DNA from: Caulobacteraceae bacterium
GTDB taxonomy: Bacteria; Pseudomonadota; Alphaproteobacteria; Caulobacterales; Caulobacteraceae
Assembly (NCBI GenBank): GCA_019746095.1
Contig: JAIESL010000057.1
Span: 1-64,000, forward strand
DNA length: 64,000 nt
Direction of reading: 5' to 3'
Shown: positions 1-8,277 of the stretch, piece after piece
How positions within the stretch are numbered: position 1 is the stretch's first letter
Layout of the letters: each line of letters opens with the position of its first letter
Notes under the pieces: model-generated
Database searches by the model: none
Seen by the model: only the letters and a program-made list of their open reading frames with translations
Told to the model about the DNA's origin: nothing
Position numbers and translations under genes: made by a program

Positions 1-57
1 ACGCCTCAGCTAAAAGGCCGGTCCGATTCCGGTCGGACCGCCACAATCGCGAGCGCA
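1..57. other. upstream region of aroQ with a small palindrome
   Basis: The only structure seen before aroQ is a 7-bp inverted repeat (GGTCCGA at 20-26, TCGGACC at 33-39) with a 6-nt loop. It could be the end of a terminator for a gene left of the window, but no T-run follows. No strong Shine-Dalgarno sequence is visible in front of the aroQ ATG. Confidence 0.35.
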
Positions 58-525
58 ATGCCCGAGACCCCCGTCCTCTACGTCCTGAACGGCCCGAACC
101 TCAACCTGCTTGGGGTGCGCGAGCCCGACATCTACGGACATGAGACCCTCGCCGACGTCCAGGCCCAGTGCGAACGGGCGGCCGACGGTGCCCAGGTGGT
201 CTTCCGCCAGACCAATCACGAGGGCGAACTGATCGACCAGGTCCATGAGGCCCGCGAAAAGGCCTCGGCCCTGGTCATCAATGCCGCCGGCTATACCCAC
301 ACCTCGGTGGCCCTGCTGGACGCGCTCAGGACGCTGACGATCCCGATCGTCGAATGCCACCTGTCCAACCCGGCGTCGCGCGAGCGCTTCCGTCATCGCT
401 CCTATGTCTCGCCGGTTGCCGCCGGCGTGGTTTCGGGCTTCGGCCCATTCAGCTACGAACTGGCCGTGAAGGCCGCTCTGCGACTGGCGCGGGAACACCG
501 CCCTGCCGCCGACCGTTCGGTTTAA
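58..525 (+). CDS. aroQ: type II 3-dehydroquinate dehydratase
   Basis: This cytosolic enzyme dehydrates 3-dehydroquinate to 3-dehydroshikimate, the third step of the shikimate pathway. The 155-residue length is usual for the small dodecameric type II family. The N-terminal NGPNLNLLG signature (residues 11-19) is followed by the Arg and Tyr of the active-site lid (R21, Y26), and an ECHLSNP segment with the substrate-binding His lies near residue 100. It sits 19 nt upstream of accB and is probably co-transcribed with accBC, an arrangement common in alphaproteobacteria. The ATG at 58 is chosen because the family signature begins a few residues later. Nothing odd. Confidence 0.96.
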   Translation: MPETPVLYVLNGPNLNLLGVREPDIYGHETLADVQAQCERAADGAQVVFRQTNHEGELIDQVHEAREKASALVINAAGYTHTSVALLDALRTLTIPIVECHLSNPASRERFRHRSYVSPVAAGVVSGFGPFSYELAVKAALRLAREHRPAADRSV

Positions 526-544
526 AAGGTAACAAGAGGCTCCC

Positions 545-1063
545 ATGGCCGAATCCAAGACGACCGCCCCCCGGCTCAAGAACGAAGCCGAGATCGACAC
601 CACCCTGGTGCGGTCGCTGGCCGACATCCTGAACGACACCTCCCTCACCGAGATCGAGGTGGAACGCGGTGAACTTCGCATCCGCGTCGCCCGCGAACTG
701 GTGGCCGCCCCGGTCATGCAATATGCCGCCGCCCCGGCCCCGGTCGCCCATGCGCCTGCCGCCGCTCCGGCCACCGCCGCCCCGGCCGCCATGCCGTCCG
801 ATCCCGCCACCATCGTCGCCAAAAAGGGCGAAGAGGTGAAGTCGCCGATGGTCGGCACCGTCTATCTGCAGGCCTCCCCGGAAGCCCCGCCCTTCATCGC
901 CGTCGGCGACAAGGTCAAGAAGGGCCAGACCCTGCTGATCATCGAGGCCATGAAGACCATGAACCCGATCCAGGCCCCGCGTGACGGCGTCGTGGTCGAG
1001 GTCCTGGTCGGCGACGCCCAGCCGGTCGAGTTCGGCGAACCCCTCGTCCTGCTCGAGGCCTGA
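545..1063 (+). CDS. accB: acetyl-CoA carboxylase biotin carboxyl carrier protein
   Basis: AccB carries biotin between the biotin carboxylase and the carboxyltransferase of acetyl-CoA carboxylase, the first committed step of fatty-acid synthesis. The 172-residue protein has an N-terminal dimerisation segment (about 1-55), an Ala/Pro-rich flexible linker (about 60-90) and a C-terminal biotinyl domain. The biotinylation motif EAMKTMN places the modified lysine at K137. An AGAGG sequence precedes the ATG. It is followed 7 nt later by accC, so the two are almost certainly one transcript. The carboxyltransferase genes accA and accD are not in the window. Confidence 0.97.
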   Translation: MAESKTTAPRLKNEAEIDTTLVRSLADILNDTSLTEIEVERGELRIRVARELVAAPVMQYAAAPAPVAHAPAAAPATAAPAAMPSDPATIVAKKGEEVKSPMVGTVYLQASPEAPPFIAVGDKVKKGQTLLIIEAMKTMNPIQAPRDGVVVEVLVGDAQPVEFGEPLVLLEA

Positions 1064-1070
1064 GACGGCC

Positions 1071-2423
1071 ATGTTCACCAAGGTCCTGATCGCCAACCGC
1101 GGCGAAATCGCCCTGCGGATTCACCGTGCCTGCAAGGAGATGGGCATCTCCACCGTCGCAGTGCACTCCGAGGCTGACCGCGGTGCCATGTGGGTCCGGC
1201 TGGCCGACGAGAGCGTCTGTATCGGCCCGGCGCCCGCCGCCAAGAGCTATCTGAACATCCCCTCGATCATCGCAGCGGCCGAGATCACCGGGGCCCAGGC
1301 CATTCACCCCGGCTACGGCTTCCTGTCCGAGAACGCCCGCTTCGCCGAGATCGTCGAGGCCCACGGCATGACCTTCATCGGTCCCAAGCCCGAGCATATC
1401 CGGGTCATGGGCGACAAGATCACGGCCAAACAGACGGTGCTGGAAGCCGGCATCCCCTGCGTGCCCGGCTCGGCCGGCGAGGTCGAGACCATCGAGGACG
1501 CCATCGCGGCTTCGAAGACCATCGGCTTCCCCCTGATCGTCAAGGCTGCCGCCGGCGGCGGCGGGCGCGGCATGAAGGTCGCCCTGACCGCCGACGATCT
1601 GGTCGAGGCCGTCCAGACCGCCCAGTCCGAGGCCACCGCCGCCTTCGGCAACGGTGCCGTCTATATGGAGCGCTATCTCCAGAAGCCGCGCCACATCGAG
1701 CTTCAGGTCGTCGCCGACAGCCACGGCAATGTCGTCCACCTCGGCGAGCGCGACTGTTCGCTGCAGCGCCGCCACCAGAAGATCCTCGAGGAAGCCCCCT
1801 CGCCCGCCCTGTCGGCGGCCGAGCGTGTCGCCATCGGCGAGACGGTCAACAAGGCCATCGCCGCCATCGGCTACCTCGGCGTCGGTACCATCGAATTCCT
1901 CTGGGAAGACGGCGAGTTCTTCTTCATCGAGATGAACACCCGCCTCCAGGTCGAGCACCCGGTGACGGAAATGATCACGGGCGTCGATCTGGTTCGCGAG
2001 CAGATCCGCATCGCTGCCGGCCTGCCCCTGTCCTTCACCCAGGCGGATGTGAAATTCACCGGCCACTCGATCGAGTGCCGGATCAACGCCGAGAACGCCG
2101 AGACCTTCACCCCCTCGCCCGGCACGATCACCTCCTTCCACGCCCCGGGCGGCCTGGGCGTCCGTCTGGATAGCGCCATCTACGCCGGCTATTCGATCCC
2201 GCCCTATTACGACAGCCTGATCGGCAAGCTGATCGTCCACGGCCGCGATCGCGAGGAATGCATCGCCCGCCTGAAGCGCAGTCTGAACGAGATGGTCGTC
2301 GGCGGTATCGACACCACCATTCCCCTGTTCCAGAAGCTGCTGCAGGAGCCCGACATCCTGTCCGGTGACTACGACATCCACTGGCTCGAAAACTGGGCCA
2401 AACGCCAGAAGGGCGAGGCCTGA
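1071..2423 (+). CDS. accC: acetyl-CoA carboxylase biotin carboxylase subunit
   Basis: AccC is the ATP-grasp enzyme that carboxylates the biotin of AccB using bicarbonate and ATP. The start at 1071 is preferred over in-frame sequence from 981 because the family N-terminus ([16 protein letters not shown]) begins there and the upstream frame overlaps accB. Visible features are the Gly-rich ATP loop ([10 protein letters not shown], about residue 160), the catalytic [12 protein letters not shown] segment and the [14 protein letters not shown] active-site block near residue 290. The 450-residue length is normal. Its TGA overlaps a CTG that is the most likely start of aat, which suggests translational coupling. 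Confidence 0.97.
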   Translation: MFTKVLIANRGEIALRIHRACKEMGISTVAVHSEADRGAMWVRLADESVCIGPAPAAKSYLNIPSIIAAAEITGAQAIHPGYGFLSENARFAEIVEAHGMTFIGPKPEHIRVMGDKITAKQTVLEAGIPCVPGSAGEVETIEDAIAASKTIGFPLIVKAAAGGGGRGMKVALTADDLVEAVQTAQSEATAAFGNGAVYMERYLQKPRHIELQVVADSHGNVVHLGERDCSLQRRHQKILEEAPSPALSAAERVAIGETVNKAIAAIGYLGVGTIEFLWEDGEFFFIEMNTRLQVEHPVTEMITGVDLVREQIRIAAGLPLSFTQADVKFTGHSIECRINAENAETFTPSPGTITSFHAPGGLGVRLDSAIYAGYSIPPYYDSLIGKLIVHGRDREECIARLKRSLNEMVVGGIDTTIPLFQKLLQEPDILSGDYDIHWLENWAKRQKGEA

Positions 2424-3115
2424 GCGACCCGGGCTTCAGCGCCGGCGGACCCTTCGGCGGCTTCGGTCCCGACGAACTGCTGAACTGCTACGCCACCGGC
2501 GTCTTTCCGATGGGGGAGGCCCGCGACGATCCGCGGATCTTCCTCGTCGAGCCCGACCAGCGCGGCATCATCCCGCTCGACGGCTTCCACGTCCCGACCC
2601 GGCTCAGGCGCACCGTCCGCGCCGACGGCGTCACGGTCCGGGTCGACACCGCCTTCGACGCCGTCCTCGACGCCTGCGCCGCCTCCGGCCCGGGCCGGGA
2701 GGAAAGCTGGATCAATGCCCCCATCCGCCGGCTCTACATCGAGCTGAACGCCCGCGGTCAGGCCCACAGTATCGAATGCTGGCGCGACGAGACCCTCGTC
2801 GGCGGCCTCTATGGCGTCACCCTGGGCGGGGCCTTCTTCGGCGAAAGCATGTTCAGCCGCGAGCGCGACGCCTCGAAGATCGCCCTCGTCCATCTCGTCG
2901 CCCGGCTGAGGCGCGGCGGCTGGCGGCTGCTGGACACCCAGTTCCTCACCGGCCACCTCAGCCAGTTCGGCGCGATCGAAATACCCAGGATCGCCTATCT
3001 CAAGCGCCTGCAGACGGCCCGGCCGCTAAGGCCCAATATGCGTTCGCTGTTCGAGCCGATGACTGGTTCGGAGGCGCTGTTCTACGCCTTGCAGCCGACG
3101 ATCCAGGCGTCATAG
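2420..3115 (+). CDS. aat: leucyl/phenylalanyl-tRNA--protein transferase, probable CTG start
   Basis: Aat transfers Leu or Phe from tRNA to proteins with N-terminal Arg or Lys, marking them for ClpS/ClpAP degradation. Family blocks seen are [50 protein letters not shown] and [15 protein letters not shown]. The first ATG (2510) lies inside the conserved VFPMGEAR block and would delete the family N-terminus. The frame is open back to 2369 with no ATG, GTG or TTG. The CTG at 2420 overlaps the accC stop as CTGA, has AGAAGG 7 nt upstream, and gives a normal 231-residue protein. The start is therefore inferred to be CTG. The 3' end overlaps the convergent DUF2155 gene by 34 nt. Confidence 0.85.
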   Translation: MSDPGFSAGGPFGGFGPDELLNCYATGVFPMGEARDDPRIFLVEPDQRGIIPLDGFHVPTRLRRTVRADGVTVRVDTAFDAVLDACAASGPGREESWINAPIRRLYIELNARGQAHSIECWRDETLVGGLYGVTLGGAFFGESMFSRERDASKIALVHLVARLRRGGWRLLDTQFLTGHLSQFGAIEIPRIAYLKRLQTARPLRPNMRSLFEPMTGSEALFYALQPTIQAS

Positions 3116-3732
3116 ATCGGATGCTGCAGGCCACTGACAGCCGGCGAGGACGCGAACATCCAGCCCCGGAAGATCTGCCTCGGCTCACTGACCTGGATCA
3201 CACCCCGCGGCTGCAGGCTGACTTCCAGATAGGCGACCGCGTCCGACACCTGTTCGTCCGAGCCGGAAACCTCACAGGCGCGGGCCGTAATGATCAGGGT
3301 CTTCTCGAACCGGACCGGACGCCCGCCGACCTCGACCTCGAATCGCATCGATTCGGCCGTGATCTTGTCGATGGCCTCGACGATGGCGACGCGACGGCGT
3401 TGACGGCGCGAGGGCGCAGCCGGGGCCTCGGCACGGGCCGGTGCCTCTTCCGCCTTCTCTTCGCCCTCGGTCGTTTCCTCCGCCCCGTCCACAGCGACGG
3501 GAACATCAGGGGCCTGTGCGACCGGCGTGGTCTGCCCGACAGCCCCTTCGGGCGCAGGCTCAACGGCCGGGGTCGTCACCGCCGGCGAGGCCTGCCGGTT
3601 CAACGCCGCCGTGGAATCCTGGATGGGAACGGCGTCCTGGGGCAGGTCATTGATCGCAGAAGCCAGCACCCCGCCGGAAGCCAGCAGCGCCGCCGCCGTC
3701 ACACCGGCCAGGATGGACCCGCGAACCTTCAT
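3082..3732 (-). CDS. DUF2155 domain exported protein
   Basis: This 216-residue protein has an N-terminal signal peptide (hydrophobic stretch about 8-25 ending LAS-A), a low-complexity Pro/Ala/Glu-rich middle (about 40-105) and a C-terminal domain (about 115-216) matching DUF2155. The C-terminal hallmarks are LDK-like [14 protein letters not shown] and the end block [23 protein letters not shown] followed by GC. The start at 3732 is set by the signal peptide and by a 4-nt ATGA overlap with the upstream NDUFA12 gene. The family is widespread in alphaproteobacteria beside aat, and its function is not established. Periplasmic location is inferred. Confidence 0.88.
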   Translation of the reverse strand: MKVRGSILAGVTAAALLASGGVLASAINDLPQDAVPIQDSTAALNRQASPAVTTPAVEPAPEGAVGQTTPVAQAPDVPVAVDGAEETTEGEEKAEEAPARAEAPAAPSRRQRRRVAIVEAIDKITAESMRFEVEVGGRPVRFEKTLIITARACEVSGSDEQVSDAVAYLEVSLQPRGVIQVSEPRQIFRGWMFASSPAVSGLQHPIYDAWIVGCKA

Positions 3733-4148
3733 TCTGGACGCCAGGCTTCGTAGTCGCCGGTCGCCGGCGGCCGGACACCGTCCGCAGCCAGCGAACCCTT
3801 CGGCCGCCACGCCATCGGTGTGCCCGTCAGATTGGGCAGATGGTCCTCTTCCCACGACCGGCGCGGAAGAGGCTGATCCGTCGGCAGGTCATCGTAGGTG
3901 TAGTGGAGCCAGCCATGCCAGTCCGGCGGCACCTTCGAGGCGTCAGCATAGCCGTTGTAGGTCACCCAGCGGCGGCGGCGACCATCATAGCTGGAACGAT
4001 CCCGGGACAGGTAATAGCGATTGCCGAACTCATCTGTCCCCACATGCTCGCCGCGTTTGGCGATCGTGAAGAAGGTGCCGATGGTGGCACCGCTGGTCCA
4101 GCCGAAAATCCTGCCTAGCACGTCGGAAATCCACTCACGTTCGGTCAT
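3729..4148 (-). CDS. NDUFA12 family NADH:ubiquinone oxidoreductase accessory subunit
   Basis: This 139-residue protein resembles the 17.2-kDa/NDUFA12 (B17.2) supernumerary subunit of complex I, which alphaproteobacteria share with mitochondria. Signature segments are EHVGTDEFGNRYY near residue 35, RRRWVTYNGYADASKVPPDWHGWLHY, and the C-terminal HLPNLTGTPMAWRPKGSL. The start at 4148 is chosen because the family begins just before the Phe/Gly-rich N-terminal segment; the frame is open further upstream without recognisable protein. It lies outside any nuo operon and is coupled by ATGA to the DUF2155 gene. Confidence 0.9.
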   Translation of the reverse strand: MTEREWISDVLGRIFGWTSGATIGTFFTIAKRGEHVGTDEFGNRYYLSRDRSSYDGRRRRWVTYNGYADASKVPPDWHGWLHYTYDDLPTDQPLPRRSWEEDHLPNLTGTPMAWRPKGSLAADGVRPPATGDYEAWRPE

Positions 4149-4324
4149 CCGGCGGGGTCCGGGACACGGCAGCATCATAGAAAGCGCCACGGCCCGCGTC
4201 CAGCACCCCGCGATCCTGGACCAACTCAACATCTTGGGGGTAACCGACCTGCAACACGCCAGATTTATTGCTGGACCCCGGATAGGCCGCTAACCTCAAA
4301 GAAAGGTCACGTCGAGATTGCCGT

Positions 4325-6730
4325 ATGCGGTTTCCCTTCGCTTCTCTCGCCGCCGAGATGCACCGCCCAACTCGCGAGGTCGAGCGCGCGGACCGGATCG
4401 TCTCCGTGCGCGCACCCGCAGCCTGGACGGACGTACAGGTCGAAGCCTGGCTGGACTGGGCCGACTCCGAAGACCTTGCCGCGGATGGTGAAGACCCGCT
4501 TTCAGAGGCCGCCATAGCCTGGTGCCGGCGACTTTCCCCGAGTCGGGCCGAAACCCTGGCTGCGACCCTGATCCTGGGGATGGCCACCCCGGCCCGAACA
4601 ACCGCAATCGCACCTGGCCAGACGAACCTGTCCGAACCCGATGCAGCGCGACGCCTTCGGGCAGACGCGGCCCTTCACCGGGCTGAACGCCTCTCGGCGG
4701 GAGCCCTCGCAGCGATGACCGCAGCCCTCGGACATGTGTCCGATGCTGTCACTCGCTGCGAAGGATCGCCTCTCGATTGCGCGGATCCCTCGCGCAACCC
4801 GGCCCTGGCGCGCGCCGCACTCGCGGCGCGCAAGACCGGGGCCGCCGACGCCGACCTCAACCGGGCCATGCAGGGAGAGCGGTTAGACGTCGGTTTTCGG
4901 CCCACGCCCCCCTCCTCCCTCAAATTGGCGATCGCCGACCGTGCCATGATCGCTTCCGGCGCGCCCGAGGCGCTTCTGGCCGCCGAAGTCGCCATGGATG
5001 GCCACCTCATTCTCGCCTTCGACCCGACTACCGCCGAGGCAGTTTCGCAGTCGGAGGAGGCACCCGGAATCCTTCTGTCCCTGCCTTCTCTTGCGCAGGC
5101 CTTCGGATCCGGTTTTGACGCCGCGCTCAGCGAGCTTGCGAGTCTCTGGACGGCCGCGATCACGGATGGCGGTGCCGAAATGGTGGCGATCGGGCTCGGC
5201 GGACTGAGTGACCATTTGCTGACGACATCCGATCCGATCGACCTGACCCGCGCCAGGCAAATCGGAGAGCATGTTCGGGCCGCAGCGGGTGAGGTCCCGG
5301 TGGCGCTTTTCGTAGACGATGCGGAGGCCGCCCTACGACTGGGCCTGTCGCGCCTTTCGGTCCTCGAAGGCTGGCAGACCGTAGACGGCGAGGTCGCCCA
5401 GCGCCTGCGCCCCGCCCTGGCCGTCGCGATCCAGCGGAGCGGCGGCGAAGTCGAAGCGGCCGAGCGTCACCTGTTCGGACGGCGGACCTTGATCGATGCG
5501 CCGGGGGTGAACCACTCCGCCTTGCGGGCGAAGGGCTTCACCGATGTGGAGTTGGACGCCCTCGAACAGGCTCTGGCGGAAGTCAGCCGCCTGGACGATG
5601 CCTTCCAGCCGTCAATGCTGGACTCCGGCTTCATGCGAGATGTGCTCGGATTTGAAGGCGTTGCGCACGATATCCTTTCACAACTCGGCTTTTCCGGCCC
5701 GGACATCGCCGCTGCCGAAGCCTGGGCGGTTGGGCATGGTGATCTGGCAGGATGGGACGGCGTCCCCGACCCGCTTTCGGCCATCCTCTCCGACCCCGAC
5801 GCGTTCGAGGCCAGCGTTCGCGCCGAACTGGACTCCGTCAGCGCGATCCCGGACCTGACCCCGGTGATGCTCGACTGGCGAGCCACGGCAGCCCAGGCCG
5901 CTAGGCTGCTGTCTGACGCAGCAAGAGAAGGGCACCGCGCCATTCGGTTGCTGCGTGCCGCTCCGCCTGCCGGCCCTCTGCTCGACCTGACAGAGCCTGA
6001 ACCAGCGCCCCGGGTGCGTCGGTGGGAGCCAGAGGCGAAAGCGGTCGAGCGCGTCGTCGAAAAGGTCGTCGAACGCGAGCGCACCCGTCGCAAACTGCCC
6101 GACCGCCGCAAGGGCTACATCCAGAAAGCCGCTGTCGGTGGACACAAGGTCTACATCCACACCGGCGAGTACGAGGACGGTGAGCTCGGCGAGATATTCA
6201 TCGACATGCACAAGGAAGGTGCCGCCTTCCGGTCGCTGATGAACAATTTCGCCATCGCGATCTCCATAGGACTGCAGTACGGCGTGCCCCTGGACGAGTT
6301 TGTCGATGCCTTCGTCTTCACCCGCTTTGAGCCGGCCGGGACGGTGACGGGGAACGATTCAATCAAGTCGGCGACCTCGATCCTGGACTACATTTTCCGT
6401 GAGCTCGGCGTCTCCTATCTGGACCGGCATGAACTGGCCAACGTCGCACCCGACCCCTTGAGCGCCAACGGACTCGGGATGCTGGAGGGCGAGGGCGATA
6501 CCCCCGAAGCCGTGCCGGCTGCCCGGTTCATATCCAAGGGCTTCGCGCGCGGCGCAGCACCGGACAATCTGGTGGTTCTGCCCTTCGGACAAAGGCGCGA
6601 GACCCCGATAACGCCCCAGGCAGCCACCGAGGCAGTTGCCTGCCCCGCCTGCGGCGACTTCTCGCTCCAGCAGCGCGGCGCAGGATGGATTTGCGACACC
6701 TGCGGCGCAGCACCGTCGATGCAGGGTTGA
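4325..6730 (+). CDS. NrdJ-derived TSCPD-domain protein lacking the catalytic core
   Basis: The C-terminal third of this 801-residue protein is unmistakably that of a B12-dependent (class II) ribonucleotide reductase. A TSCPD domain occupies about 590-705 ([37 protein letters not shown]). A Cys4 ribbon follows (C773, C776, C790, C793), like the NrdJ tail. Weaker NrdJ echoes are [12 protein letters not shown] (about 31-42), LWTAAI with [12 protein letters not shown] (about 272-305) and [21 protein letters not shown] (about 385-405). I cannot find the active-site NxCxE loop or the other catalytic cysteine. NrdJ proteins of this type are about 1200 residues, so roughly a third is missing. I infer a non-catalytic paralogue of unknown role. 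Confidence 0.75.
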   Translation: MRFPFASLAAEMHRPTREVERADRIVSVRAPAAWTDVQVEAWLDWADSEDLAADGEDPLSEAAIAWCRRLSPSRAETLAATLILGMATPARTTAIAPGQTNLSEPDAARRLRADAALHRAERLSAGALAAMTAALGHVSDAVTRCEGSPLDCADPSRNPALARAALAARKTGAADADLNRAMQGERLDVGFRPTPPSSLKLAIADRAMIASGAPEALLAAEVAMDGHLILAFDPTTAEAVSQSEEAPGILLSLPSLAQAFGSGFDAALSELASLWTAAITDGGAEMVAIGLGGLSDHLLTTSDPIDLTRARQIGEHVRAAAGEVPVALFVDDAEAALRLGLSRLSVLEGWQTVDGEVAQRLRPALAVAIQRSGGEVEAAERHLFGRRTLIDAPGVNHSALRAKGFTDVELDALEQALAEVSRLDDAFQPSMLDSGFMRDVLGFEGVAHDILSQLGFSGPDIAAAEAWAVGHGDLAGWDGVPDPLSAILSDPDAFEASVRAELDSVSAIPDLTPVMLDWRATAAQAARLLSDAAREGHRAIRLLRAAPPAGPLLDLTEPEPAPRVRRWEPEAKAVERVVEKVVERERTRRKLPDRRKGYIQKAAVGGHKVYIHTGEYEDGELGEIFIDMHKEGAAFRSLMNNFAIAISIGLQYGVPLDEFVDAFVFTRFEPAGTVTGNDSIKSATSILDYIFRELGVSYLDRHELANVAPDPLSANGLGMLEGEGDTPEAVPAARFISKGFARGAAPDNLVVLPFGQRRETPITPQAATEAVACPACGDFSLQQRGAGWICDTCGAAPSMQG

Positions 6731-6795
6731 TCAACGAATTCGTGGCACGATGACGTCGATCGGGTCCTGCCCGGCACGAAGACCGGAGCCCCGCC

Positions 6796-7287
6796 ATGAA
6801 GCCGATCCTCACCGCAGTCACTGCCGTCGCACTCGTCGCCGTCGGCCTGCCGGCGGTCGCCCAGAACGCCGGTCAGATCGCCCGTGTACGTGGCGGTTCG
6901 AGTTGCGCCGGCTGCAATCTGTTCCAGGCCGCCCTGTCCGGGCTGGAAGTCCGCGGCCTCGATCTCTCGGGCGCAAGACTGCGTCAGGCGGATCTGAGCC
7001 TTGCGGTCATGAATCGAACCCGGTTCTCCAACGCCGACCTGCGGGACGTTGAGGCCTATGGCGGAGTCTTTTCCGGCTCCAGCTTTTCGGGTGCCAACCT
7101 GACCAACGCGAATTTCGTTGGCGCCTATCTGGAGGGTGCTGCCTTTTCTGGCGCGACCCTGACCGGGGTCAATTTCTCGGGCGCGACGCTGCGGCGCGCG
7201 ACAGGTCTGACCCAGGCCCGGCTGAACCAGGCTTGCGGCGATGAGGCGACGCAATTGCCGGGCGGGCTCTCCATTCCGGCCTGCTAG
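6796..7287 (+). CDS. exported pentapeptide-repeat protein (short paralogue)
   Basis: This 163-residue protein has a signal peptide (about 1-22, cleavage near AVA-QN) and about 15 tandem A(D/N)LXX-type pentapeptide repeats (for example LSGARLRQADLSLA, FSGANLTNANFVGAYLEGAAF), predicted to fold as a right-handed quadrilateral beta-helix. The repeat block is capped by an N-terminal CAGC motif and a C-terminal GLTQARLNQACGDEAT segment ending in a terminal Cys. The larger paralogue at 7351 has the same caps. GGAG lies 7 nt before the ATG. The function is unknown. Quinolone-resistance-type DNA mimicry is unlikely, because the protein appears exported. Confidence 0.88.
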   Translation: MKPILTAVTAVALVAVGLPAVAQNAGQIARVRGGSSCAGCNLFQAALSGLEVRGLDLSGARLRQADLSLAVMNRTRFSNADLRDVEAYGGVFSGSSFSGANLTNANFVGAYLEGAAFSGATLTGVNFSGATLRRATGLTQARLNQACGDEATQLPGGLSIPAC

Positions 7288-7350
7288 CGGCACCCGGACC
7301 TTACACCGAATTAAGTAGGGCTTGTCGTTGTTTGAGGTCATGAAAGGCTT

Positions 7351-8268
7351 GTGAAACAGGTTGCCAAGCCCCTCTTCCGTCGTCTCCCGACCGCCGCCCT
7401 CGCCCTCGGTGCCGCGTTGGCGGCCGTTGGCATGGCGGGCGCAGCCCGCGCCGAAAGCCAGATGCAGTTCCAGTTCCAGGACCGCGACGTCGCCCGGATG
7501 GTCTCGCTGGGCGGAACCTGCCACCGCTGCGAGCTTTCCGGCCGGGACCTGACCGGCGCGGCCTTCACCGGCGCGGTCTTCACCAACGCCACCCTGGTAG
7601 GAGCCAATCTGCGCGGCGCAGAACTGGTGGGTTCGAACTTCTCGGGCAGTGACTTCAGCCGAGCCGACCTGTCCGGCGCGGAAATGGTGGGAGCCAATTT
7701 CACCGGAGCCAATTTCTCCGGTGCCGACCTCTCGGGTGCCGAAGCCATGGGCGCGACCCTTGTGAGGGTGCGACTGGCGGGAGCTAATCTTTCCGGGATC
7801 ACGCTGAACGGTGCCAATCTGAACAGCGCTGTCATGACCGGTGCAGACCTCAGCGCGGCGGAGATGAACGCTGTGACCCTGGCGAACGTCAACGCCCGCT
7901 CGGCGAGCTTCTCCGACGCAGAGATCGCCATGTCGAACCTGTCGAACGGCGACTTCCGTTCCGCCAGCTTCAGCGATGCGACCCTGAACGGGGCGCGGCT
8001 GACCGGCGGACGGTTCGGGGGTGCCGATTTCGGCGGGGCCTCGATGAACCGCACCGACATCCGGGGCACCGACCTGTCCGGAGCCGGTGGTCTCACCCAG
8101 GCCCAGATCAGCCAGGCGTGCGGCGACTCCGCGACCCGCCTTCCTGGCCGCCTGACCGTCCGCGTCTGCCGTGGAGTCAGCGTCGTGCGGGTCGCCCCGC
8201 CTGCGGCGCCGGCACCCCCGGTCCCGCCGCGCTCGCGGAATGTGGTCGTCGCCAGCGCCGACCGCTGA
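7351..8268 (+). CDS. exported pentapeptide-repeat protein (long paralogue)
   Basis: This 305-residue protein starts at a GTG with GAAAGG just upstream. It has a 32-residue signal peptide ending AARA-ES. About 35 pentapeptide units (residues about 60-240) follow a CHRC motif, and the repeats end in GLTQAQISQACGDSAT with a last Cys soon after, then a Pro-rich tail. The N- and C-terminal caps match those of the gene at 6796, so the pair probably arose by duplication followed by expansion or loss of coils. A periplasmic or surface location is inferred from the signal peptide. Confidence 0.88.
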   Translation: MKQVAKPLFRRLPTAALALGAALAAVGMAGAARAESQMQFQFQDRDVARMVSLGGTCHRCELSGRDLTGAAFTGAVFTNATLVGANLRGAELVGSNFSGSDFSRADLSGAEMVGANFTGANFSGADLSGAEAMGATLVRVRLAGANLSGITLNGANLNSAVMTGADLSAAEMNAVTLANVNARSASFSDAEIAMSNLSNGDFRSASFSDATLNGARLTGGRFGGADFGGASMNRTDIRGTDLSGAGGLTQAQISQACGDSATRLPGRLTVRVCRGVSVVRVAPPAAPAPPVPPRSRNVVVASADR

Positions 8269-8277
8269 CGTCCGTCG

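Noticed and set aside
1-45. Possible 3' end of a tRNA gene (T-loop-like TCCGATT with paired flanks)
   Set aside because: The T-stem and loop can be drawn, but the acceptor side does not end in CCA at the right place and the preceding bases do not fit an anticodon loop with a purine at position 37.
939-2381. 480-codon open frame antisense to accC (similar long frames lie opposite aspS at 8464-10236 and topA at 23119-25575)
   Set aside because: They are mirror frames of strongly conserved genes in high-GC DNA, with low-complexity, Gly/Arg/Asp-rich products and no family match.
4325-6730. The NrdJ-like gene as a frameshifted or chimeric assembly product
   Set aside because: It is one continuous frame with several NrdJ-like blocks in the correct order, so gradual loss of the core is more likely than an artefact.
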